Assembly: GCA_029852775.1 (NCBI GenBank)
Contig: LEKJ01000003.1
Coordinates: forward strand, 1 to 64,000
Reading direction: 5' to 3'
DNA from: Pasteurellaceae bacterium LFhippo2
GTDB lineage: Bacteria; Pseudomonadota; Gammaproteobacteria; Enterobacterales; Pasteurellaceae
Length of the DNA stretch: 64,000 nucleotides
A program made the translations under genes and the position numbers. Position 1 is the first letter of the stretch; each line of letters begins with the position of its first letter. Below, in pieces: positions 54,287 to 62,426 of this stretch. A model generated the notes under the pieces. It did not search any database and was not told the DNA's origin. It saw only the letters and a list, made by a program, of their open reading frames with translations.

Positions 54287-54325
54287 AATCTAACAAAATA
54301 GAGTTATTTTTATTCGGAGATTTTT

Positions 54326-54988
54326 ATGAACAAACAAGACATTTTAAATGCATACTCTTTCCGCCACGCTTGCAAGGTTTACGATCCGAGCAAAAAAATC
54401 AGCGATGAAGATTTACGTTTCATCCTAGAAACAGGCCGTCAATCACCAACGTCATTCGGTTTAGAACCAATGCAACTTGTGGTGGTTAAAAATGAAGAAA
54501 TGCTGAAATTTATCGGCGAAAACTGCTGGGGTGTGGGCACTAAAGCAACTGACGCAAGCGATTTAGTATTAATCCTTGCTCGCAAAGGTAAAACCTTACA
54601 AGAAGGTACAGCACATTTCACTAAAATGTTCCGTGAAATCAAAGGCGTAGATGACACAATCTTCAACGCTTACACCAACTTCTTCAAACAATTCCGTACT
54701 AGCGATTTCGACTTAAATACAGAACGTGCATTTGACGATTGGGCGGCACGCCAAACCTTTATCGCATTAGGCAATATGATGACCAGTGCGGCAATGATTG
54801 GTATCGACAGCACCGCTTTAGAAGGTTTCCCAATGGAAAAAATGAGTACATACCTTGCGGAAAAAGGCGTGTTAAACCGTGAAGAGTTTAACCTTGTAGC
54901 AATGGCAGCATTCGGCTACCGCCTAGAAGATCCAAAACGCCCACAAACCCGCCGTCCATTTGATGAAGTGGTTTCATTTGTGCGTTAA
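54326..54988 (+). CDS. NAD(P)H-dependent nitroreductase family protein
   Basis: A 220-residue FMN oxidoreductase: SFRHACKVYDPSKKISDEDL, RQSPTSFGLEPMQLVVV, ARQTFIALGNMMTSAAMIGIDS and a C-terminal FGYRLEDPKRPQTRRPFDEVV typical of the NfsB-like group. Probably reduces quinones or nitro compounds. It follows fghA after the repeat pair, and has its own GGAG ribosome site. Confidence 0.9.
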   Translation: MNKQDILNAYSFRHACKVYDPSKKISDEDLRFILETGRQSPTSFGLEPMQLVVVKNEEMLKFIGENCWGVGTKATDASDLVLILARKGKTLQEGTAHFTKMFREIKGVDDTIFNAYTNFFKQFRTSDFDLNTERAFDDWAARQTFIALGNMMTSAAMIGIDSTALEGFPMEKMSTYLAEKGVLNREEFNLVAMAAFGYRLEDPKRPQTRRPFDEVVSFVR

Positions 54989-55078
54989 TCGGCTATTTTA
55001 ATTAATGCAATCGGTTGTTTTTCTTGGAATATTTACAAGGAAATGACCGCTTTATTATTTGTATCAAAAATTTATTCA

Positions 55079-56167
55079 ATGAAAAAAGCACTTAAAATTA
55101 TTTTATCTCTACTCGGAATAACAACGGTTGTAGCTGGTGGATTAGGCTACGACATCTATCGAAATATTGGCGATCGTCCTGATAGCTCAAAGTACGCTCA
55201 TCTACCCTATCATCAAAATGGGGTATTTGTGGCTGATCAAGAGTTGGGTTATTTTCCTGAACGTCGTATTGGTGAAATTGGACGTATCGGACGTTCACAC
55301 AATGCCCCAGAACAAGGTTTACCTGTTGAAAAATTACAGCGTTCCTCTTTTGGTGCACCTGAAGAATTTGCTTACTATTGGTTTGGCCATTCAAGTGCGA
55401 TTTTAGAAATAAATCAACAACGTTTCTTAATCGATCCTGTCTTTAACAATGCTGCGCCAACATCATTGCCTTTTGTTATGCAACGTTATCAAGATGCACC
55501 CATTGATGTGAAATCTTTACCAGAGATCGACGTGGTGTTAATTACCCACGATCATTATGACCACTTAGAAGCACCGTCAATGCGTTATCTTGCTGATAAA
55601 GCCAAACGCTTTGTTGTGCCATTGGGTGTTGGTTCAAGGTTATTATCGTGGGGAGTGCCAGCTGATAAAATCACTGAATTAGGTTGGGAAGATAGTACGC
55701 AAGTGGGTGATGTTAAGCTCACCGCAGAGAAATCATTACACTATAGCTCTCGTTGGACAAATGATAGAAACAGTGCATTATGGGTTTCTTATGCCTTTGA
55801 AAGCCCAACACAGCGTATTTATTGGAGTGGTGACAGTGGCTATGGTAAACATTTTGCGGAAATTGGTAAAAAATATGGGCATTTTGATGTCGCTTTTATC
55901 GAAATGGACGCCGCTAACCCTGGTTGGCCAAATACCCATATGTTCCCAGAACAAGCGGTACAAGCCTCTATTGATGTAAACGCTACTCGTTTTCTGCCAA
56001 TCCACTGGGGTGTATTTGACCTAGCAGGCACAAAATGGAATAGCTCGATTATCAGTATCGAAAAAGAAGCCAAAGCCCGTAATGTCCGTCTAGATGTTCC
56101 CAAAATCGGACAAAAATATCACCCTGATACTCATCAAAATGAAAATTGGTGGGAAGGGGTTAGGTAG
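55079..56167 (+). CDS. MBL-fold metallo-hydrolase (NAPE-PLD/UlaG-like), exported or anchored
   Basis: A 362-residue protein from ATG 55079; an earlier ATG at 55043 is disfavoured because it overlaps the USS-like AATGACCGCTTT and adds no conserved residue. The N-terminus KALKIILSLLGITTVVAGGLGY is a signal or anchor. The metallo-beta-lactamase motif THDHYDHLEAPS and later SGDSGYGKHF, EMDAANPGWPN and the HWGVFDLAG block match the lipid-hydrolase-like branch. Substrate unknown. Confidence 0.87.
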   Translation: MKKALKIILSLLGITTVVAGGLGYDIYRNIGDRPDSSKYAHLPYHQNGVFVADQELGYFPERRIGEIGRIGRSHNAPEQGLPVEKLQRSSFGAPEEFAYYWFGHSSAILEINQQRFLIDPVFNNAAPTSLPFVMQRYQDAPIDVKSLPEIDVVLITHDHYDHLEAPSMRYLADKAKRFVVPLGVGSRLLSWGVPADKITELGWEDSTQVGDVKLTAEKSLHYSSRWTNDRNSALWVSYAFESPTQRIYWSGDSGYGKHFAEIGKKYGHFDVAFIEMDAANPGWPNTHMFPEQAVQASIDVNATRFLPIHWGVFDLAGTKWNSSIISIEKEAKARNVRLDVPKIGQKYHPDTHQNENWWEGVR

Positions 56168-56250
56168 GTTCTGTTAATTATTGATCACATCTTTCGTGGA
56201 AACGGGGATTTATCACCGTCCCTTATAAGACTGATAATTCAATATGTTAT

Positions 56251-56275
56251 GGACAAAGATAAACTCTGTCCCTAC
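56251..56275 (-). repeat. GTAG-type palindromic repeat
   Basis: GGACA...TGTCC arms around AAGATAAACTC, then CTAC. A degenerate relative, ACGGGGATTTATCACCGT with CCC, lies upstream at about 56202. Flank AATATGTTATGG as at 49418. Confidence 0.55.
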
Positions 56276-56294
56276 GAATTTTAATAGATAACAC

Positions 56295-56330
56295 AAAGCC
56301 ATTTGGGTAGAAATACTCAAATGGCTTTTT
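56295..56330. terminator. terminator of the ElaA-like gene
   Basis: AAAGCCATTTG and CAAATGGCTTT hairpin, loop GGTAGAAATACT, A/T runs both sides. Third copy of the terminator cassette. Confidence 0.8.
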
Positions 56331-56336
56331 GCTTTA

Positions 56337-56759
56337 CTACTCCCCCAACCTCATATCCAAATGCGGTATGCCGTCTTCAAGATAAACTGCTGAAATCGGT
56401 TTAAAGCCGAGTGAGCTGTAGAAATCTTGTAGATGTGCTTGGGCTTGCACATAAATATCTTGCGTTTTATCGCAGTGTGATAAGGCAGTTTGCATTAATT
56501 GACGGGCTAAGCCTTGTCCACGAGCTTGTTCATCAATTAATACTCTGCCGATATGAATACCGTCTTGTTCGGGGATAATTCGGCAGTAAGCGGTAAGTTT
56601 TTCGCTCTGTTTTGCAAAAAGATGTGTGGCAATCAGATCTTTATCATCCACTTCGGGATAAGCGCAGTTCTGTTCTACTACAAATACCGCTACTCTTGCC
56701 TTATAGATTTCAAATAGTTCGTAAGTTGTGAGTTGGTTAAAGGTTTTTAATTGCCACAT
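56337..56759 (-). CDS. ElaA-type GNAT acetyltransferase
   Basis: A 140-residue GNAT protein of the ElaA family: KTFNQLTTYELFEIYKARVAVFVVEQNCAYPEVDDKD, acetyl-CoA motif DEQARGQGLARQLMQTAL and C-terminal DFYSSLGFKPIS. Substrate unknown. It precedes nothing on its strand; its upstream neighbour pair are DMT transporters in the same direction. Confidence 0.88.
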   Translation of the reverse strand: MWQLKTFNQLTTYELFEIYKARVAVFVVEQNCAYPEVDDKDLIATHLFAKQSEKLTAYCRIIPEQDGIHIGRVLIDEQARGQGLARQLMQTALSHCDKTQDIYVQAQAHLQDFYSSLGFKPISAVYLEDGIPHLDMRLGE

Positions 56760-56790
56760 TGGGTTATACCCTATTCTAATGCTGAAAGTA

Positions 56791-57237
56791 TTACTTATTC
56801 TGACTGCTTGAATGGATAAAGTAAAGGGCGATCCCTAGGCAGATAATAGCGCCAAAGCGGGTAAATGAGAAATCAATCGCATTGTTGTTGAGCCAACCGA
56901 AGCTATCAATCAGCATACTCATTGCCAGTTGTCCGAAGATTACCGCCACGGTTGCCGTTGCTGAGCTTAATCTTTGTAGAGCAAAGGTCATAATCACAAT
57001 ATAAGGTACACCAAAGAGTGCGCCTGTTAATTGCCATTTCGGCATATCCAGTAAGCCAATAGCACGGTTAGGTTCAAAAAAGAAAATCAGTAAGCCTGTA
57101 ACCAACATTCCTAAAAAGAAAGTCATAAATGCGGTGTGGTAAACGCCTAATTTACTGCCTAATTGGCCATTAGTTGCGGCTTGTACGCTAAGTGCTGCAC
57201 CGCCAATCAGTGCGAGCATAATCATAATTAATTCCAT
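56791..57237 (-). CDS. DMT-family transporter (DUF606/YdcZ type), gene 2
   Basis: A 148-residue, four- to five-segment membrane protein of the YdcZ (DUF606) group in the drug/metabolite transporter superfamily: GGAALSVQAATNGQLGSKLG, and FGQLAMSMLIDSFGW. Paired with a similar protein at 57248; the two short subunits probably form one transporter, antiparallel. Substrate unknown. Confidence 0.88.
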   Translation of the reverse strand: MELIMIMLALIGGAALSVQAATNGQLGSKLGVYHTAFMTFFLGMLVTGLLIFFFEPNRAIGLLDMPKWQLTGALFGVPYIVIMTFALQRLSSATATVAVIFGQLAMSMLIDSFGWLNNNAIDFSFTRFGAIICLGIALYFIHSSSQNK

Positions 57238-57247
57238 TATTTCCCCC

Positions 57248-57679
57248 TTACATCATCATTAAAATCATTGCCGCAATCACAAAGCCCAACGCAATCAAAC
57301 GCTTAGGATTGATTTTTGCGTGTGGCATACCGAATAAGCCAAAATGGTCGATAATCAGACTTTTACCAATCTGCCCTGCTAATACGCCAACCATTGTTAG
57401 TGCAATACCAATTTGTGGTACGGTAATTGCTAGGATAACCACATAAATGGGGCCAAGTAAGCCGCCAATAAGTGTCCACGCAGGCTGGCTAAGGTATGAC
57501 GGGGTGTTACGTGGGCTGAAAAATAACAGCAACATAAACGACAGCACGGATCCAACTGAGAAAATACTGAATGTTGCCCATAACTTACCAACACTTTCCG
57601 AAAGTGGCCCGAGTAAACCTGCCTCAACGGATAATCCCATTCCTGCTAGGATCACTAATAAAATCACAAAAAATTGCAT
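57248..57679 (-). CDS. DMT-family transporter (DUF606/YdcZ type), gene 1
   Basis: A 143-residue membrane protein of the same family: LAGMGLSVEAGLLGPLSESVGKL, LAGQIGKSLIIDHFGLF. First gene of the pair, 10 bp upstream of its partner. Divergent from the LysR gene at 57780, its probable regulator, across a 100-bp gap. Confidence 0.88.
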   Translation of the reverse strand: MQFFVILLVILAGMGLSVEAGLLGPLSESVGKLWATFSIFSVGSVLSFMLLLFFSPRNTPSYLSQPAWTLIGGLLGPIYVVILAITVPQIGIALTMVGVLAGQIGKSLIIDHFGLFGMPHAKINPKRLIALGFVIAAMILMMM

Positions 57680-57779
57680 TGTTTCTCCGAGTAATTTTAA
57701 AAAGCGGCTAGCATAATGATTTTTATTATGTTAAAAAATAGCATAATCATCAAAACAGCTTTGCACAAATTGCATTAAT

Positions 57780-58703
57780 ATGAATATCGATAACCTCAAT
57801 CTACGCACCTTGCGCTTTTTTGTATCTGTGTGTCATCATCAAAACTTCTCTGAAACCGCAAGGCTTGAAAATGTATCAGCCTCAATGATTTCACGTACTA
57901 TTCAACAATTGGAAGAATATCTAGGTGTACCATTGCTCTATCGCAATACTCGTTCGGTTATCCCAACAGACGCAGGGTTGCAACTGCTTAATTCTGCCCA
58001 AAAAATTTTGGAAGAACTGAATTGGCTCAATCAAACCCTACATAGCCAACAGGATATCAAGGGTGTTATTCGAATAAATGCGCCGATTAGCTTTGCGCAG
58101 CAACATATCCTGCCCCATTTAGCCGAATTGCAAGCCCGCTATCCGCAACTGGATATCGAATTGGTGCAAAAAGATGAATATGTCGATCCGCTAAAACACC
58201 CAACGGATCTTCTCTTTCGAATTGGTATGCTAACCAATTCAAGTTTGAAAGCACGCATTTTAGCGAAGGTTAAAATGGGGCTATTTGCCTCACCGGATTA
58301 TTTGAAAAAACACGGTACACCACACACTCTTGATGAATTACAACGATATAAAAGTGTGGTGTATAAGGGGCATTTAGGGGTTGAACCTTGGTTAGTACAA
58401 CTGCCTGATGAACAGTGGCAACGTCAGCAGATCCCTATCGCATTAGCGGTAAATAATGGCGATAGTATGTTAATGGGGGCAGTTCAAGGACTTGGCTTGG
58501 CGCTGTTGCCTGACTGGCTTTCACATAGTGCGGTAACGCAAGGTTTACTTGTGCCGGTGCTTGCTGATTATCACTGGACGGCACGCATAGAACCGACCTA
58601 TATCTCCGCAATTTACCCTAATAGCCGACAAGCCCCACAAAATGTGCGAGCGGTGATTGATTTCTTTGTGGAAAAATATGGGGAAACGCCTTATTGGCAA
58701 TAA
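57780..58703 (+). CDS. LysR-family regulator, divergent from the DMT pair
   Basis: A 307-residue LysR protein: HTH NFSETARLENVSASMISRTIQQLEE, linker LLYRNTRSVIPTDAG, effector domain with DLLFRIGMLTNSSLKARIL. Probably controls the divergent transporter pair. A USS copy follows at 58704. Confidence 0.9.
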   Translation: MNIDNLNLRTLRFFVSVCHHQNFSETARLENVSASMISRTIQQLEEYLGVPLLYRNTRSVIPTDAGLQLLNSAQKILEELNWLNQTLHSQQDIKGVIRINAPISFAQQHILPHLAELQARYPQLDIELVQKDEYVDPLKHPTDLLFRIGMLTNSSLKARILAKVKMGLFASPDYLKKHGTPHTLDELQRYKSVVYKGHLGVEPWLVQLPDEQWQRQQIPIALAVNNGDSMLMGAVQGLGLALLPDWLSHSAVTQGLLVPVLADYHWTARIEPTYISAIYPNSRQAPQNVRAVIDFFVEKYGETPYWQ

Positions 58704-58740
58704 ACAAGCGGTGAGATTTGACAAAAATTTTGCAAAAAAC
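58704..58740 (+). other. Apl-type DNA uptake signal
   Basis: ACAAGCGGTGAGATTTGAC followed by TTTTGCAAAAAA. It starts right at the LysR stop and leads into the next promoter. Confidence 0.75.
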
Positions 58741-58742
58741 GC

Positions 58743-58773
58743 TTGCCTTAGAGTTTACTCTAACCTTTATACT
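58743..58773 (+). promoter_or_regulatory. NmlR-type promoter of the OYE gene
   Basis: -35 TTGCCT, 19-bp spacer, -10 TATACT; spacer palindrome TTAGAGTTTACTCTAA identical to the adhC promoter. Strong sign of control by the MerR protein at 51706. Confidence 0.88.
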
Positions 58774-58812
58774 CCCTCTCGCTTTGTTTATAACGACAGA
58801 AAGGAAAATAAT

Positions 58813-59868
58813 ATGGCAAAACTTCGTTTTTTAACTCAACCTTATACTCTTAAAAATCTTGAATTACGCAACCGTGTGGTAATGCCGCCGATGTGCCAAT
58901 ATTCAGCGACTGATGGTGTGCCTAATGAATGGCACCATATTCACTATACCTCTCGTGCTATCGGCGGTGTAGGGGCAATTATCGTAGAAATGACTAACGT
59001 TGCACCGAACGGTCGTATCACACCAAACTGCTTAGGCTTATGGAATGATGAGCAACGTGATGCATTTAAACCGATTGTAGAAAGCGTACATAAATATGGT
59101 GCAAAAATTGGTATTCAAATTGCCCACGCAGGTCGTAAAGCGGAAAAATGTGAAAGTGTGGCGCCGTCAGCAATTCATTATGGCGATTTAGATCATCCAG
59201 AACAAGATTTAACAACACCGAAAGAATTAACCGTCGCAGAAATTGAAGAATTAGTGGAAAAATTCCGTCAATCTGTAAAACGTGCGGTAGATGCGGGCTT
59301 TGATTTTATCGAAATCCACGCTGCTCACGGTTACTTAATTCATCAGTTTGCCTCACCAAAAGCAAACAAACGTACCGACCAATACGGTCAAGACAGACTA
59401 CTCTTCGGTGAGCAAGTCATTAAAGCGGCTAAATCAGTAATGCCAGCGGATATGCCATTAGTGGTGCGTATTTCTGCGCAAGAGTTCTCTGAGAACGGTT
59501 ACGACAGCGATTACGGTGTGGAAATTGCAAAACGCTTTGCGAACGCAGGCGCAAATGCGTTACACGTTAGCGCAGGCGGTGATGGTAAACTTCACCCAGA
59601 CTTCCACCCACAATTCAATGCGGGTTATCAAGTATATTTAGCTCGTAAAGTGAAACAAGCAACTGGTTTACCAGTGATTGCGGTAGGTATGTTAGAAGAT
59701 GCGGATGTGGCAGATCACGTTTTAGCAACAGGTGATGCGGATTTAATTGCCGTTGGCCGTGCATTATTACGCGATCCAAACTGGGTGTTAAACGTGCAAT
59801 ATAACCGTGTAGCAAGTGATAGCGCACCGGTGCAATTTGCACCAGCAGCTTATTCAAGAGCATACTAA
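58813..59868 (+). CDS. Old Yellow Enzyme-type NADPH:flavin oxidoreductase (YqjM/NamA-like)
   Basis: A 351-residue FMN TIM barrel from ATG 58813 with AAGGAAAAT upstream; the longer open frame reaches into the LysR gene and is rejected. Family blocks: RVVMPPMCQYSATDGVPNEWHHIHY, with the redox-tuning Cys of the YqjM class, IQIAHAGRKA with the His pair, IEIHAAHGYLIHQF and AVGRALLRDPNW. Reduces electrophilic enones and quinones. The NmlR-type promoter upstream fits carbonyl stress. Confidence 0.93.
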   Translation: MAKLRFLTQPYTLKNLELRNRVVMPPMCQYSATDGVPNEWHHIHYTSRAIGGVGAIIVEMTNVAPNGRITPNCLGLWNDEQRDAFKPIVESVHKYGAKIGIQIAHAGRKAEKCESVAPSAIHYGDLDHPEQDLTTPKELTVAEIEELVEKFRQSVKRAVDAGFDFIEIHAAHGYLIHQFASPKANKRTDQYGQDRLLFGEQVIKAAKSVMPADMPLVVRISAQEFSENGYDSDYGVEIAKRFANAGANALHVSAGGDGKLHPDFHPQFNAGYQVYLARKVKQATGLPVIAVGMLEDADVADHVLATGDADLIAVGRALLRDPNWVLNVQYNRVASDSAPVQFAPAAYSRAY

Positions 59869-59968
59869 ATAACAGTTTTTTTCATATGTACCTCTAAAAC
59901 TTTGGACAGCCATAAGGCTGTCCCTTTTTTATAATCCCTCCAATTTATTCATAAATGCAACAAACCGC

Positions 59969-59999
59969 TTGCCTTAGAGCTTACTCTAACCGTTATACT
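59969..59999 (+). promoter_or_regulatory. NmlR-type promoter of the luciferase-like gene
   Basis: -35 TTGCCT, 19-bp spacer, -10 TATACT; spacer TTAGAGCTTACTCTAA differs by one base from the other two copies. Confidence 0.87.
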
Positions 60000-60029
60000 A
60001 TGCCTATCTTTTACTATTCGGAATAATTT

Positions 60030-61067
60030 ATGAAACTCTCTATTCTTAATCTTGTCCCTGTGCGTGAAGGGCAAAATTACCAACAAGCAATGAGTTCGAT
60101 GGTTGAACTGGCGCAATTTGCGGAAAAAATTGGGATTGAACGCTATTGGATTGCGGAACATCACAATACCAAAAATCTGGCAAGTTCAGCGACAGCATTG
60201 CTTATTCAGCATACGTTGGCAAATACGAAGACCTTGCGTGTAGGATCAGGCGGGGTGATGTTACCAAACCACAGTCCTTATATCGTAGCTGAACAGTATG
60301 GTACGCTAGAAACTCTCTACCCTAACCGTGTTGAGTTAGGTTTAGGGCGTGCGCCCGGTACGGATATGCGCACCGCTTATGCGTTGCGCAAAGGGCGTGA
60401 ACATTCAGACTTCCCAACGGAAATTGCGGAACTTCGTGGCTATTTTGATAATGCTAATCCTGTTTCAGCCTACCCTGCTGCCAACCTAGATCTTCCTTTC
60501 TATATTCTTGGTTCAAGCACAGAGAGCGCATTTTTAGCGGCGGAATTAGGTTTGCCTTATGCCTTTGCCTCGCACTTTGCACCTAGAATGATGGAAATGG
60601 CGGTTGAGATCTATCGTAAACAGTTTAAGCCGTCAAAATATCTAGCGAAACCTTATGTAATTATTGGGGTCAATGCGATTGTAGCGGAAACCGATGAATT
60701 ATCTGAACAGCTTGCTACCACGCAAACGCAATTCTTCTTAAATGTCGTGACCAATGCACAGCAAAATTTACAACCGCCAATGGCGTCAAAAGATGATGTG
60801 TGGAAACAGCATTTAAAAGCGCAATCTGAACTGCATTTTGGCCCTGTCGATCTACAAGAGATCCCAATCTATAATCAAGAACGTGCGGTAGTTGAACAGA
60901 TGACAGCTTGCTCATTAATCGGTAGCCCTGAAAACGTAGCGTTACAGCTGAAACATCTACGTGAAGAAGTGGAATTTGATGAAATTATGGCGGTAAGCTA
61001 TATTTTTGATGAGAAACTACAACAGCAGTCGTACCAAATGTTGAAAGAGATTGTGGATAAGGCGTAA
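60030..61067 (+). CDS. luciferase-like (LLM) flavin-dependent oxidoreductase, YhbW type
   Basis: A 345-residue TIM-barrel monooxygenase-like protein of the LLM class: ERYWIAEHHNTKNLASSATALL, GSGGVMLPNHSPYIVAEQYGTLE and ELGLGRAPGTDMRTAYALRK. The C-terminal SLIGSPENVALQLKHL is the usual F420/FMN-family end. Natural substrate unknown. It has its own NmlR-type promoter, so it belongs to the carbonyl-response set with adhC, fghA and the OYE gene. Confidence 0.9.
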   Translation: MKLSILNLVPVREGQNYQQAMSSMVELAQFAEKIGIERYWIAEHHNTKNLASSATALLIQHTLANTKTLRVGSGGVMLPNHSPYIVAEQYGTLETLYPNRVELGLGRAPGTDMRTAYALRKGREHSDFPTEIAELRGYFDNANPVSAYPAANLDLPFYILGSSTESAFLAAELGLPYAFASHFAPRMMEMAVEIYRKQFKPSKYLAKPYVIIGVNAIVAETDELSEQLATTQTQFFLNVVTNAQQNLQPPMASKDDVWKQHLKAQSELHFGPVDLQEIPIYNQERAVVEQMTACSLIGSPENVALQLKHLREEVEFDEIMAVSYIFDEKLQQQSYQMLKEIVDKA

Positions 61068-61100
61068 AAACAAGCGGTCTATTTTCAGTCAATTTTTGCA

Positions 61101-61145
61101 AATGCCATCTAGATAGTCATAAAAACCATATTCAGATGGCATTTT
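61101..61145. terminator. terminator between LLM and DUF305 genes
   Basis: AATGCCATCT and AGATGGCATT form a 10-bp hairpin, followed by TTTT. A USS copy (ACAAGCGGTCT at 61070) comes just before it. Confidence 0.78.
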
Positions 61146-61158
61146 TCATTAGGACTTA

Positions 61159-61809
61159 TTACTTATGACTATCAAGCCATTGCTTCATAAAAGTGATTTC
61201 AGCTTCCTGAGCTTTGATAATCTCTTGAGCTAATTGACGCATTTTTTGATTTTTACCATACTTTAATTGAATATTTGCCATATCCACTGCGCCTTGATGA
61301 TGTGGAATCATTCCTTTCACAAAAGCAACATCAGGATCTTTATCTTGTGTGCCTTCAAGCATAACATTATGGCTTCCCATACTATCTTGGTACGCCTTCG
61401 TATGTTCCAATGCATTTGTTGCTATTACAGATTTATGGCTTTTTAGCCATTCATTCATCATATCAATTTCAGGCTGCTGAGCTTTTAATATTTGCTCAGC
61501 CAATTGACGAATTTCAGGCGATTTTCCGTATTTCAGTTGAATATTAGCCATTGCAACAGCACCTTCGTGGTGCGGAATCATTCCCTTCGCAAAAGAAGCA
61601 TCTGGATCTTTTTCTAAGGTTGCCGCCATCATCCCTGAATGCATTTGATGCATAGATTCTGCATATTCAGATTGGTGAGAGTTTTGCTTTTCGGCAGACT
61701 GTGTATGATGATGGGAATGAGTATCTTGATGATGTGAATGGCTATTTTGAGCATTAACGCTTAATGTGATAGATGCCGCACTAATTGCGATCAGTTTAGT
61801 TAAATTCAT
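61159..61809 (-). CDS. secreted DUF305 protein, two repeats, His-rich
   Basis: A 216-residue periplasmic protein with signal peptide MNLTKLIAISAASITLSVNA and a His-rich linker. Two DUF305 repeats follow, each with FAKGMIPHHEGAVAMANIQLKYG or FVKGMIPHHQGAVDMANIQLKYG and LAEQILKAQQPEIDMMNEWL-like ends. The paired HH and Met/His clusters suggest metal binding. The promoter has the CueR layout and the divergent gene encodes a CueR-like regulator, so a copper role is likely. Function of DUF305 is otherwise unsettled. Confidence 0.88.
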   Translation of the reverse strand: MNLTKLIAISAASITLSVNAQNSHSHHQDTHSHHHTQSAEKQNSHQSEYAESMHQMHSGMMAATLEKDPDASFAKGMIPHHEGAVAMANIQLKYGKSPEIRQLAEQILKAQQPEIDMMNEWLKSHKSVIATNALEHTKAYQDSMGSHNVMLEGTQDKDPDVAFVKGMIPHHQGAVDMANIQLKYGKNQKMRQLAQEIIKAQEAEITFMKQWLDSHK

Positions 61810-61873
61810 AAATAATTCCTTTAAAAGTTAAATAAATCTCTCGTAAAAATACTCAGCTTTACAAGATGGTGTT

Positions 61874-61904
61874 ATCATAAAGCCTAACCTTAGGTTAAGG
61901 TCAA
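61874..61904 (-). promoter_or_regulatory. CueR-type promoter of the DUF305 gene
   Basis: On the minus strand: -35 TTGACC, 19-bp spacer containing TTAACCTAAGGTTAGG, -10 TATGAT. The dyad CCTTAACC/GGTTAGG and the 19-bp spacer are as expected for a CueR-regulated promoter. Confidence 0.82.
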
Positions 61905-61931
61905 TACTTTTTTAATTTGGGAGTTTCACAA

Positions 61932-62321
61932 ATGAATATCAGCCAAGTTTCCAAACTCGTTGATTTATCAGCCAAACAAATTCGTGACTATGAAAAAATC
62001 GGTTTACTTCAAGTAACTCGCGATCAACAATCAGGTTATCGCGACTATAACCAACAACAAATCAATCGGTTACAATTTATTGCTCGTTCTCGAGCTGTAG
62101 GATTCTCCCTTACTCAAATTAAAGAGCTACTCGCTTTACAAGATAACCCTAATCGTAAAAGCTGCGAAGTTAAGGCTCTAACATCACAGCATATTAATGA
62201 GCTCAACGAAAAAATTGCACAGCTACAAGCGATGAAAGAAACATTACAAGTTTGGCATAATCAATGTAAGGGAAATTCAGATCCTGATTGCCCGATTCTA
62301 CGCTCGCTAAATCAGGCGTAA
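61932..62321 (+). CDS. cueR: CueR-type MerR copper-sensing regulator
   Basis: A 129-residue MerR regulator from ATG 61932. HTH: MNISQVSKLVDLSAKQIRDYEKIGLL, with SGYRDY next. The metal loop has C112 and C120 seven residues apart (CKGNSDPDC), and S77 is present, the same residues and numbers as in E. coli CueR, so monovalent Cu/Ag/Au is the probable ligand. It is divergent from the DUF305 gene and shares its promoter region. No copA is in the window. Confidence 0.93.
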   Translation: MNISQVSKLVDLSAKQIRDYEKIGLLQVTRDQQSGYRDYNQQQINRLQFIARSRAVGFSLTQIKELLALQDNPNRKSCEVKALTSQHINELNEKIAQLQAMKETLQVWHNQCKGNSDPDCPILRSLNQA

Positions 62322-62374
62322 AAACTGCTCAAGGGGTTAGTTTTATCATCAGTTTTGCAAAACTTACCAACAGA

Positions 62375-62408
62375 AAAGCCATCTAAACATCCCTGTTCAG
62401 ATGGCTTT
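62375..62408. terminator. terminator between cueR-like and ADH genes
   Basis: AAAGCCATCT and AGATGGCTTT hairpin between convergent genes, A/T runs at both ends. Confidence 0.78.
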
Positions 62409-62426
62409 AAATCTTTTAGTAATTAA

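Noticed and set aside
58657-58812. Longer start for the OYE gene
   Set aside because: It would overlap the LysR gene and read through the promoter and operator; the ATG at 58813 has a ribosome site and starts the conserved domain.
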